This document shows positions 1 through 5,396 of a stretch of DNA of 5,812 nt, one piece after another. The stretch's first letter is position 1; each line of letters opens with the position of its first letter. The stretch lies in NCBI GenBank assembly GCA_027030825.1, contig JALVEM010000012.1, positions 1 through 5,812 on the forward strand, in the 5' to 3' direction. This stretch comes from Thiohalobacter sp. (GTDB lineage: Bacteria; Pseudomonadota; Gammaproteobacteria; Thiohalobacterales; Thiohalobacteraceae). The position numbers were made by a program, and so were the translations under genes. Below the pieces are notes generated by a model. It ran no database searches, had not been told where the DNA came from, and worked only from the letters and a program-made list of their open reading frames with translations.

Positions 1-511
1 CATGGCCATGATGGGTTCCGGCGTGGCGCGCGGCGAGGACCGGGCCCGCGAGGCGGCCGAGGCGGCCATCGCCAGCCCGCTGCTCGAGGACGTGAACCTC
101 TCCGGTGCGGCCGGCATCCTGGTCAATGTCACCGCCGGCATGGACCTCGCCATCGGCGAGTTCGAGGAGGTCGGCAACACGGTCAAGGAATTCGCCTCCG
201 ACAATGCCACCGTGGTGGTCGGCACCGTCATCGACCCCGAGATGAGCGACGAGCTGCGCGTGACCGTGGTCGCCACCGGCCTGGAACGGGGGGCACAGGC
301 CATGCCCGAGCCCGAGACCATCGAGGTCAAGCCCAAGGTCAAGCTGGTGGAGAAGGAGCGTCGGACCGGCGAGCCGGACTACGAGGCGCTCGAGCGTCCG
401 ACCATCGCCCGCAAGCAGCCGCGGACCGAGGCAGGCTCCGCCGCACCGGCAGTGGAGGACGACTTCGAATACCTCGACATCCCGGCCTTCCTGCGGCGCC
501 AGGCCGACTGA
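1..511 (+). CDS. ftsZ: Cell division protein FtsZ, C-terminal part (5' end outside window)
   Basis: FtsZ is the tubulin-like GTPase that polymerises into the cytoplasmic Z-ring at midcell. Only the last 169 residues are present; the first whole codon is at base 2. The GTP-binding domain, including the GGGTGTG loop, lies upstream, so by comparison with the usual 380-390 residues a little over 200 are missing. Visible residues 1-94 are the C-terminal tubulin/FtsZ domain: AMMGSGVARGEDRAREAAE, then SPLLEDVNLSGA, LVNVTAG, EFEEVGNTVKEFASD and DELRVTVVATGL. Residues 95-155 form the variable linker, rich in Glu, Pro, Lys and Arg. Residues 156-169, EYLDIPAFLRRQAD, are the conserved terminal peptide that binds FtsA, ZipA and MinC in relatives. 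The ATG at base 2 is an internal Met, not a start. The gene should lie at the end of a dcw cluster, but lpxC does not follow. Confidence 0.97.
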   Translation, partial: MAMMGSGVARGEDRAREAAEAAIASPLLEDVNLSGAAGILVNVTAGMDLAIGEFEEVGNTVKEFASDNATVVVGTVIDPEMSDELRVTVVATGLERGAQAMPEPETIEVKPKVKLVEKERRTGEPDYEALERPTIARKQPRTEAGSAAPAVEDDFEYLDIPAFLRRQAD

Positions 512-690
512 GCGCCGGGCCGGGCAGGCGGCAGGGCAGGAGGCCCTGCCGGCGGGACCGGCGGCGGGCGTGGACGTCTCCTCGGCGTCCGCCGCCGGAC
601 CGAATCTGCCACCGTCGTCCCGGCCGAGCAGGGCGAGAGCCGGGACCTCGCAGTTTTCTCACCCCGTCATCACGGGAACCGCGCAGCGGG
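512..690. other. Convergent intergenic spacer with a series of GC-rich inverted repeats
   Basis: This spacer lies between the stops of two convergent genes, ftsZ (+) and the adenosyltransferase (-). It holds four perfect inverted repeats: 529-537/543-551 (9-bp arms, 5-nt loop), 558-567/589-598 (10-bp arms), 617-624/639-646 (8-bp arms) and 663-667/672-676 (5-bp arms, loop CATC). Only the third is followed on the + strand by a short T run (TTTT at 654-657), and that run sits 7 nt beyond the stem. The repeats could end or protect both transcripts, but none is a classical intrinsic terminator. No credible coding sequence or lpxC remnant was seen. Confidence 0.6.
617..657 (+). terminator. Possible weak terminator downstream of ftsZ
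   Basis: An 8-bp GC-rich stem (GTCCCGGC at 617-624 with GCCGGGAC at 639-646) has a 14-nt loop and is followed 7 nt later by TTTT. The distance to the T run and its shortness make this at best a weak or Rho-assisted terminator. Confidence 0.3.
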
Positions 691-1266
691 TTAGCCGTCG
701 CGTTCGGGATCGGCTGGTTCTCCGGCCCCGCGCTCCCACAGCACGTCCGGTTGCCCGGCCCGCTGATTGAGATGGCGGGCGAGCACGAACAGCAGGTCGG
801 AGAGCCGGTTGAGATAGCGCAGCGGCAGGGCGGGCGCCGCATCATGCAGCGCTGCGACCCGGCGTTCGGCCCGCCGGCAGACGGTGCGCGCCAGGTGCGC
901 CAGCGCCGCCTCGGGCGTGCCGCCGGGCAGGATGAATTCCTTCAGCCAGGGCAGTTGCGCGTTCATCTCGTCCAGCCACTGCTCCAGCCAGGCGATGTCC
1001 GCCTCCTCGAGCGGGGCGCGATGACCCGGGGTGCAGAGTTCGCTGCCCACCTCGAACAGATGGTTCTGGATACGGGCCAGCCGGGCATCCACGTCCCCGG
1101 GCAGGCCGGGGGCGGCGCGGAGCATGCCGATCACGCTGTTGAGTTCGTCCACCGTGCCGAAGGCCTCGACCCGGGGGTCGTCCTTGGGCACCCGGCTGCC
1201 GTCGCCGAGCCCGGTGGTGCCGGCATCGCCGGTGCGGGTGTAGATCTTCGAAAGCCGGTGGCCCAT
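691..1266 (-). CDS. pduO: PduO-type ATP:cob(I)alamin (corrinoid) adenosyltransferase
   Basis: This cytoplasmic enzyme transfers the 5'-deoxyadenosyl group of ATP to cob(I)alamin to give adenosylcobalamin, and in salvage it activates imported corrinoids. At 191 residues it has the usual length of the PduO/MMAB trimeric family. The N-terminal ATP-binding segment TRTGDAGTTGLGDG is at residues 10-23 and VEAFGTVDELNS at 33-44. FILPGG is at 111-116, the arginine-rich catalytic helix RTVCRRAER at 127-135, and RYLNRLSDLLFVLAR at 150-164. This pattern separates it from the unrelated BtuR/CobA P-loop family. The ATG at 1266 gives the expected MxxRLSKIYTRTGD opening and has a modest GGGGA ribosome site 8 nt upstream. 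It begins 16 nt after the tonB stop, so it is the last gene of the riboswitch-controlled unit. Nothing appears truncated. The family call is firm; the exact corrinoid substrate is inferred. Confidence 0.96.
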   Translation of the reverse strand: MGHRLSKIYTRTGDAGTTGLGDGSRVPKDDPRVEAFGTVDELNSVIGMLRAAPGLPGDVDARLARIQNHLFEVGSELCTPGHRAPLEEADIAWLEQWLDEMNAQLPWLKEFILPGGTPEAALAHLARTVCRRAERRVAALHDAAPALPLRYLNRLSDLLFVLARHLNQRAGQPDVLWERGAGEPADPERDG

Positions 1267-1282
1267 GGTCGTCTTCCCCGTC

Positions 1283-2095
1283 TCAGCCGTCGATCAGGCG
1301 GTATTCTACCGGCAGTTCCAGAGGCTGTGCCGTCGCGGGTCGCCAGGCATCCAGCCGGACCCGCCCGACGCGGGTCAGGGCCCGCCTCGCCGCGAGGTCG
1401 AGAATGCGGTGTCCCGAACTCTTCCGTACCTCGATGTGTTCGATGCGCCCGTCGGGCAGCAGCTCGAAGCCGAGGACCACGGTGCCCTGCCAGCCACGCC
1501 GGCGTGCGATCCACGGATACGTGAAATGGCGCGCGAGCTCGAGACGTATGTGCGCGAGCAGCCGGCTCGAGGGAGAAGAACCTGCCTGCTCGGCGGCCGG
1601 TTGAGGCGGTGTGGATGCGACGGGGTTCCCCTCCCGGGCAGGCGTTGCGTCAGCTTCCGTTGCGGTGTCCCGAACCGGTTTTCCGATCACGGGAGACGGT
1701 CCGGGCGTTTCCCATGACACGGCCTCGTGCGTACCGTGACCGGGCGCGTGCACTCGGGTCTGACTCTCGTGGGGATGTTCCACCTGACTGCTTCGCTGTA
1801 TCCGCGTGTTCCGACCCGGCGGTGTCTTGCCGACGCCACCGGCTCGGGGGGCCATTTCGAGCGATGCCGGCTCTGCAGCGGGCGGTGAAGACGGCGAGGC
1901 GGCGGCACGACTTCCCGTCGCCCGGGCAACGAGCTGTACGTTCAGCGTCTGGTCTGCGGGCGAAAACGAAGGGGTCGGCATCTGCCGCTGGATCGAGAGC
2001 AGCACCGCGTGCACGCCCAGCGACACCCCGAGCGCGACGGCCAGGATGCGGTTGCCGTCTCGAGGTCTCGCAATGGGCGTGCGGGATGCGTTCAT
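1283..2095 (-). CDS. tonB: TonB-family energy transducer, probably dedicated to the B12 receptor
   Basis: TonB-type proteins are anchored in the inner membrane, work with ExbB-ExbD, and carry proton-motive energy across the periplasm to outer-membrane receptors. This 270-residue protein has a short basic N-terminus and one membrane segment (about 17-35) carrying the S-x3-H motif (S25, H29) that contacts ExbB-ExbD in known TonB proteins. A long low-complexity periplasmic linker follows (about 40-175), rich in Ser, Ala, Pro, Thr and Arg; it lacks the Glu-Pro/Lys-Pro repeats of the enteric protein. The C-terminal TonB domain (about 176-270) shows YPWIARRRGWQGTV from 193, LLPDGRIEHIEV, SSG at 226-228 and LD at 232-233. 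Its ATG overlaps the btuB stop by 4 bp (TCAT on the + strand), which indicates translational coupling. ExbB and ExbD are not in the window. The pairing with this receptor is inferred from the overlap. Confidence 0.93.
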   Translation of the reverse strand: MNASRTPIARPRDGNRILAVALGVSLGVHAVLLSIQRQMPTPSFSPADQTLNVQLVARATGSRAAASPSSPPAAEPASLEMAPRAGGVGKTPPGRNTRIQRSSQVEHPHESQTRVHAPGHGTHEAVSWETPGPSPVIGKPVRDTATEADATPAREGNPVASTPPQPAAEQAGSSPSSRLLAHIRLELARHFTYPWIARRRGWQGTVVLGFELLPDGRIEHIEVRKSSGHRILDLAARRALTRVGRVRLDAWRPATAQPLELPVEYRLIDG

Positions 2096-3936
2096 GGCTG
2101 CCAGCGCAGGCTCAGGTAGAGGGTGCGACCCAGGGTGCTGTAGTCGCCGGAGAAGCTCGATGCCAGGGTGTAGGTCTTGTCGAAGAGATTCTCGATTCGG
2201 AACTGCAGATCGAGCCCATCGGCCAGGCGCTGCGAGAGCCGCAGGTTCACCAGCGCGTAGCCGCCCAGGCGGGCAGCGCCGTTGCGGTCACGGCGTTCGG
2301 AGGCCGCGAGGATTTCCATTTCCGCCTCTCCCCGCGCCAGTGGACGGGAAAGCGTGAGGGATGCGCTGCGCAACGGCCTGCGGTCGAGCTGACGGTCGTT
2401 CTCGTCCTTGGCGTCGGTCAGGTTGAATGTGAAGCGTCCCCGCCATTCGGCGTAGCGCCCTTCGAGTTCCAGTTCCAGCCCGCGGATCCGTACCCTGGCC
2501 CGGTTGACCGGCTGGTAGGTGTATTCGGCGGGGCCGGTCTGGGTCGAGGACCAGTCGATGAGGTCCTTGACCTTCGTGTAGTAGGCGTTTGCCGTAAGCG
2601 AGAACGCGGGTCCGAAACGGTGCCGCAGCCCGAGTTCCGTCGTGCGCGATCGCTCGGGAGCGAGGTCGGGATTGCCCTGGGTGATGTAGGTGATGCCGAA
2701 GAAACTGCTGACATTGTAGGGCCAGTACAGGTCGTTGACGGTGGGGGCCTTGAAAGCCGTGCCGTGAGAGAGCGTCAGGCGGGTGTGGGCGGCGATATCC
2801 CTGCCCCAGGCCGCGTTCCAGGTGGTCTTGTTGCCGCTGGCGCTGTTGCGATCGTGCCGGAGTGCGGCCTGCAGATCGCCGAAGCCGCTTTCCTGTTGCC
2901 ACTGGAGGAAGGCCGCATTGGTGCGAATGCGTCGGTCGATGGCGCCGCTGCGATCCTTCGTGGCATGGTCGGTCCAGTGGTCGAGGCCGGCGGTCAACAG
3001 TCCTGGACCCAGGACCAGATCGTGCTGCCAGCTCAGCTGGCGCCTTCGCGTGGTGATCGTGGAAGGCGTGGTGGGACTCTGGCTGGTGCTTCGGTCGAGG
3101 GCGTACCCGAGCGTGAGCCGCTGCGACCAGCGGTCCGTGACATCCTGGCTCAGGGCCAGGCTTGCGACACGGTTGGTGAAGGTGATGTCGCCGGTGGAAG
3201 GATCCAGTTCGTTGCGGCCCTGCTGCCGGGACAGCCGAAATGCCGTCTGTACACTGCCCGGGAGCATGCCATCGGCGTTCAGCGCGAGATGGGTGTTGCG
3301 GTAGCCGTAGTCGATGGTGTCGGTGCGCAGGGTCGGTATGCCCCCGTCGTCCAGCCGTCCTGCCGTGAGTCCCAGTGACCATCCCTCGTGTTCGATACCT
3401 CCACCGAGTTCGACTTCCCACAGCCGGTTGCTGCCGACTCCGGCGCGGGCATGGCGCCTCGAGGTTCTGCGGGTGAAGATCTGGATCACGCCGCCGATGG
3501 CGTCCGAGCCGTAGAGACTGGCGCGGGGACCGCGCACGATCTCGATGCGTTCGATCTGCTCCGGTGCCAGGTTCGCCCAGGCGTAGCTGCCCAGGGTCGC
3601 CGAGGCGGCGCGCACCCCGTCCACCAGGACCAGCACATGGTCGCCGTTGGTGCCGCGCAGGTAGATGTCGGTGGTCTTGCCGTAGCCGCCGTTGCGGCTG
3701 ACGTGGATGCCGGCCAGGTTGCGCAGCACCTCGTCGACGCTGCGTGCCTGGCTGCGTTCGATTTCTTCACGCGTGATCACGGTGACGGAGGCCAGACTGT
3801 CGTCGACGGTCTGCGCCGTGCGGGTGGCCGTGACCACCACGGGTGAGGTTTCCAGGGTTTCAGCTGCCGGTGCTGTGGCGGATACGATGCCGAGAGCGCC
3901 TGCGAGCGCAGCAAAACGGGGGGAACGGATTCTCAT
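2092..3936 (-). CDS. btuB: BtuB-type TonB-dependent outer-membrane vitamin B12 receptor
   Basis: This protein is predicted to bind cobalamin at the cell surface and import it into the periplasm using TonB energy. It has 614 residues, matching the length of E. coli BtuB. Residues 1-25 are a signal peptide (basic start, hydrophobic core, ending TAPAA). A TonB box lies near 31-38 (SPVVVTAT). The plug (about 40-155) includes SVDEVLRNLAGIHV, DIYLRGTNGDHVLVLVDG and the hallmark IEIVRGPRASLYGSDAIGGV at 131-150. The rest is a 22-strand-type beta-barrel ending in ENLFDKTYTLA (from 582) and a terminal strand GRTLYLSLRW. The frame is open 96 nt further upstream, but the ATG at 3936 is chosen because it has a GGAG ribosome site 8 nt away and starts the signal peptide. 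A cobalamin riboswitch lies directly upstream, which makes B12 the likely ligand over siderophores. Its stop overlaps the tonB start. Confidence 0.95.
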   Translation of the reverse strand: MRIRSPRFAALAGALGIVSATAPAAETLETSPVVVTATRTAQTVDDSLASVTVITREEIERSQARSVDEVLRNLAGIHVSRNGGYGKTTDIYLRGTNGDHVLVLVDGVRAASATLGSYAWANLAPEQIERIEIVRGPRASLYGSDAIGGVIQIFTRRTSRRHARAGVGSNRLWEVELGGGIEHEGWSLGLTAGRLDDGGIPTLRTDTIDYGYRNTHLALNADGMLPGSVQTAFRLSRQQGRNELDPSTGDITFTNRVASLALSQDVTDRWSQRLTLGYALDRSTSQSPTTPSTITTRRRQLSWQHDLVLGPGLLTAGLDHWTDHATKDRSGAIDRRIRTNAAFLQWQQESGFGDLQAALRHDRNSASGNKTTWNAAWGRDIAAHTRLTLSHGTAFKAPTVNDLYWPYNVSSFFGITYITQGNPDLAPERSRTTELGLRHRFGPAFSLTANAYYTKVKDLIDWSSTQTGPAEYTYQPVNRARVRIRGLELELEGRYAEWRGRFTFNLTDAKDENDRQLDRRPLRSASLTLSRPLARGEAEMEILAASERRDRNGAARLGGYALVNLRLSQRLADGLDLQFRIENLFDKTYTLASSFSGDYSTLGRTLYLSLRWQP

Positions 3937-3944
3937 CTGTGATT

Positions 3945-3952
3945 CTCCACGC
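3945..3952 (-). promoter_or_regulatory. btuB ribosome binding site with a possible pairing partner upstream
   Basis: The transcript reads GCGUGGAG here (3952 to 3945), with GGAG 8 nt before the ATG at 3936; this fixes the btuB start. The whole octamer could pair with CUCCGCGC at 4018-4011 in the leader (8 bp, one G-U pair). This suggests, without proof, a hairpin that hides the ribosome site when the riboswitch is occupied. Confidence 0.7.
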
Positions 3953-3955
3953 CTG

Positions 3956-3977
3956 GTCCGTGCGCACCCGCACGGAC
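3956..3977 (-). promoter_or_regulatory. Hairpin just upstream of the btuB ribosome site
   Basis: A 9-bp perfect stem with a 4-nt loop (transcript GUCCGUGCG, loop GGUG, then CGCACGGAC) ends 3 nt before the GCGUGGAG ribosome-site block. No U run follows, so it is not an intrinsic terminator. It lies inside the loop of the proposed ribosome-site sequestering helix and may be part of the riboswitch expression platform. Confidence 0.55.
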
Positions 3978-4062
3978 GGTTGCCGGTGTGGCCGACGGAG
4001 GGAGGCGCATGCGCGGAGGCGGGATCCGGCACGCCCGGGCCGCCCTCCGCAGCCGGGTCGTC

Positions 4063-4271
4063 GGTTCCAGGCCGGTCTCCGGGCTCGCGAGCGGACGTAT
4101 CTACGCCCCGGGGCCGCGCCTTCCCGTGCCTTGCACAGTGGCATGATGCGGCCCCTCGACTCGCCTACCGTTGCGGGGGCAGCGCCGGCATTGGCGAGGA
4201 GGGAGCTCCTCTTGCCGCACCGGCTTCCCGTTTCACCCCGGGCCGCGAATGCACCCGGGGCACCTGGAACC
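4063..4271 (-). ncRNA. Cobalamin (adenosylcobalamin-type) riboswitch aptamer
   Basis: This 5'-leader element of the btuB-tonB-pduO transcript senses cobalamin. Read on the - strand, closing helix P1 is GGTTCCAGG (4271-4263) with CCTGGAACC (4071-4063), 9 perfect pairs. P2 follows, then the conserved GAAACGGGAAGCCGGTG segment near 4235-4218 and AATGCCGGCGCTGCC. GCCCCCGCAACGGTA is at 4180-4166 and GCCACTG at 4142-4136. GGGAAGG is near 4124, and the B12 box AGCCCGGAGACCGGCC is at 4085-4070. An 8-bp helix (4155-4148 with 4117-4110) encloses the GCCACTG and GGGAAGG blocks. All the main conserved blocks of the family occur in the right order. High cobalamin is expected to repress the operon. There is no terminator with a U run between the aptamer and btuB, so control of translation is the likelier mode (inference). 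Confidence 0.96.
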
Positions 4272-4342
4272 TGGCCGCCTGACGGAACCCGGGACAATCT
4301 CGCCCGATCGCCCGAAGTCCGCCAGGCTGCTGGTGCGCGCGC

Positions 4343-4371
4343 ACTCTATGAGGGGGCAGGAGGATTGTCAA
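4343..4371 (-). promoter_or_regulatory. Sigma70-type promoter of the btuB-tonB-pduO operon
   Basis: Read on the - strand, a perfect -35 box TTGACA (4371-4366) is followed by a 17-nt spacer and a -10 box TAGAGT (4348-4343, four of six matches). Transcription would begin near 4336, about 65 nt before the riboswitch closing helix. The position and spacing suit the leader well. Confidence 0.75.
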
Positions 4372-4442
4372 GGAAGAGTTGCGGGACTTCGTGGGCGCGC
4401 GCGACTATGGTACAAGGGGGAACCGCCCACTCGCGAGATCTG

Positions 4443-4460
4443 TCATACCAGGTGGTATGA
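4443..4460. promoter_or_regulatory. Perfect 18-bp palindrome, candidate operator or 5'-UTR hairpin
   Basis: TCATACCA (4443-4450) and TGGTATGA (4453-4460) are exact inverted copies separated by GG. The element ends 3 nt before the GGAG ribosome site of the 152-residue protein gene. Its length and symmetry suit the site of a dimeric repressor; the TGGTAT/ATACCA half-sites are loosely reminiscent of GntR-family operators. As RNA it could form a 7-bp hairpin with a 4-nt loop beside the ribosome site. The regulator is unknown. Confidence 0.5.
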
Positions 4461-4474
4461 TCCGGAGAGACATC

Positions 4475-4933
4475 ATGGCGAGATCACGGTCGCAACAGGA
4501 AGCAGAAGCGCTCGATCCCTTTCTTGCCGCCTTCCGCGGCAGCTTTTACGGCGTGCTGCGCTGGCCCCAGCTCGATGCCCTGTGGGAGCGCATCCGGGCC
4601 GAGTCGGAGGGCTGGTACATCTACGCCGTGGGCGAGCCGCCGCCCGCGGCGCCCGCTGCGCCCGACAAGCTCGAGGAGTTCATCACCGAGGTGGATGCAC
4701 TGCTGCGCCGCGAGCACGACGAGGACTACTGCGGCATCGTCTATGCCGATTCCCTCGAGGCACCGACCTACGTCAAGATCTTCGATCCCAACAATCTGGG
4801 CGTGGTGTGCGGGTTCTCGGAGAATCCGCCCCTGCCGGGCTGGATCCTCTCGCGCCTGAAACCCGTCGATCTGCCCAACTCGCCGATCCTGCCGGGCAAC
4901 CGCAAGCGCTGGTGGCAGAAGCTGTTCGGCTGA
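4475..4933 (+). CDS. Unrecognised soluble 152-residue protein
   Basis: I do not recognise a named family. The start at 4475 (MARSRSQQEAEALDP) is chosen for its strong ribosome site, GGAG at 4464-4467, 7 nt upstream; the ATG at 4457 lies within the palindrome and has no such site. There is no signal peptide or membrane segment, so the protein is probably cytoplasmic. A helical N-terminal half (about 13-45: FLAAFRGSFYGVLRWPQLDALWERI) leads to GWYIYAVGE at 47-54 and a Pro-Ala linker (55-63). An acidic helix follows (64-82). The second half carries the most conserved-looking stretches: EHDEDYCGIVY (80-90), KIFDPNNLGVVCG (101-113) and LPGWILSRLKP (120-130). The C-terminus is basic and aromatic (RKRWWQKLFG). 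Two cysteines (C86 and C112) sit in the conserved-looking motifs. It diverges from the B12 operon and converges with the DUF2384 gene, stops 9 nt apart. Coding status is well supported; function is unknown. Confidence 0.85.
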   Translation: MARSRSQQEAEALDPFLAAFRGSFYGVLRWPQLDALWERIRAESEGWYIYAVGEPPPAAPAAPDKLEEFITEVDALLRREHDEDYCGIVYADSLEAPTYVKIFDPNNLGVVCGFSENPPLPGWILSRLKPVDLPNSPILPGNRKRWWQKLFG

Positions 4934-4942
4934 CGATGCGCC

Positions 4943-5368
4943 TCAGCAGTGGGAGCCGGTCAGATCCCAGGCGTAGGTGCAGTCGAGGTGGCTGCGCACC
5001 TTGATCATGCCCTCGATGCCGTCGAAGAGCATGATGGCGATGGGAATGCGCCCGCGCAGCTTCTTGCAGGGCTGCTGCATCCAGAGCCGGGCCATCTGGG
5101 GATTGCGCGGGAACATGGTGCGCAGGGCCTCGGCGATGGCGAGAATGTGCTCGATGCGCTTGAGGGTTTCCTCGCTGTCCATGGGCAGCGGCTCGCCCAT
5201 CGAGCGGTAACGGTTGATCTGCCGGGGCGGGGTGCCTTCCGGCAGGGCGAGCATGTCGACGATGTGTTCGTTTTCCAGCCCCCAGGCGTCGAGCAGCGAG
5301 ATGACCGCCTTGGTCAGATAGACCTGTTCTTCGCGGTTGAGGTTGTCGAGCTGTGCGGTTGTGGTCAT
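4943..5368 (-). CDS. Xre/MbcA/ParS-type (DUF2384) antitoxin-like protein, no toxin adjacent
   Basis: This 141-residue cytoplasmic protein resembles the antitoxin half of Xre-RES / MbcA / ParS systems. Residues about 17-60 (from LTKAVISLLDAWGL) look like a divergent helix-turn-helix region. Residues about 75-130 resemble the toxin-binding domain: IAEALRTMF, then a tryptophan helix ending RLWMQQP, then GRIPIAIMLFDGIEGMIKVRSHL, which follows the family's W...(G)R.P...L..G..G...V...L pattern. In typical systems a RES or ParT toxin gene lies directly next to it; here the upstream partner is a 100-residue protein without RES features, and downstream is a convergent unrelated gene. The ATG at 5368 has GGAG 7 nt upstream and lies 28 nt after the preceding stop, so the two are probably co-transcribed. 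It may be a solitary regulator rather than an antitoxin. The fold assignment is moderately sure; the role is not known. Confidence 0.8.
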   Translation of the reverse strand: MTTTAQLDNLNREEQVYLTKAVISLLDAWGLENEHIVDMLALPEGTPPRQINRYRSMGEPLPMDSEETLKRIEHILAIAEALRTMFPRNPQMARLWMQQPCKKLRGRIPIAIMLFDGIEGMIKVRSHLDCTYAWDLTGSHC

Positions 5369-5396
5369 GGTGTCTCTCCAGTGAATCCGGTCGGTG

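Larger units (their letters stand above)
4272..4474. other. Divergent intergenic region between the riboswitch and the 152-residue gene
   Basis: This stretch holds the operon promoter on the - strand and the presumed control region of the + strand gene. For the + strand a possible -10 box TATGGT lies at 4406-4411 without a convincing -35 partner. An extended -10 match TGGTATGAT at 4453-4461 lies inside the palindrome, but it would start transcription at about the ribosome site. The + strand frame is open from a TTG at 4379, but nothing supports translation that far upstream. Confidence 0.5.

Noticed and set aside
570..770. Small + strand open frame in the spacer after ftsZ
   Set aside because: No ribosome site, low-complexity Arg/Pro/Ala product, and overlap with the 3' end of the adenosyltransferase gene.
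1609..3378. A 589-codon open frame on the + strand opposite tonB and btuB
   Set aside because: It runs antisense to two well-supported genes in high-GC DNA, where codon bias keeps the opposite frame open; its translation shows no recognisable domain.
3956..3977. Intrinsic transcription terminator of the riboswitch
   Set aside because: The stem is strong, but no U run follows it; the following bases lead straight into the ribosome site.
4005..4014. GCGCATGCGC palindrome in the btuB leader
   Set aside because: Ten-base GC-rich palindromes of this kind arise often by chance at this base composition; no regulator site was recognised.
3937..4032. In-frame upstream extension of btuB to an ATG at 4032
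   Set aside because: The extra 32 residues lie in the riboswitch expression platform and would displace the clear signal peptide; the ATG at 3936 has a proper GGAG site.
4379..4474. Earlier start of the 152-residue protein at the TTG at 4379 or the ATG at 4457
   Set aside because: Neither has a good ribosome site; the ATG at 4457 lies inside the palindrome. The ATG at 4475 has GGAG at ideal spacing.
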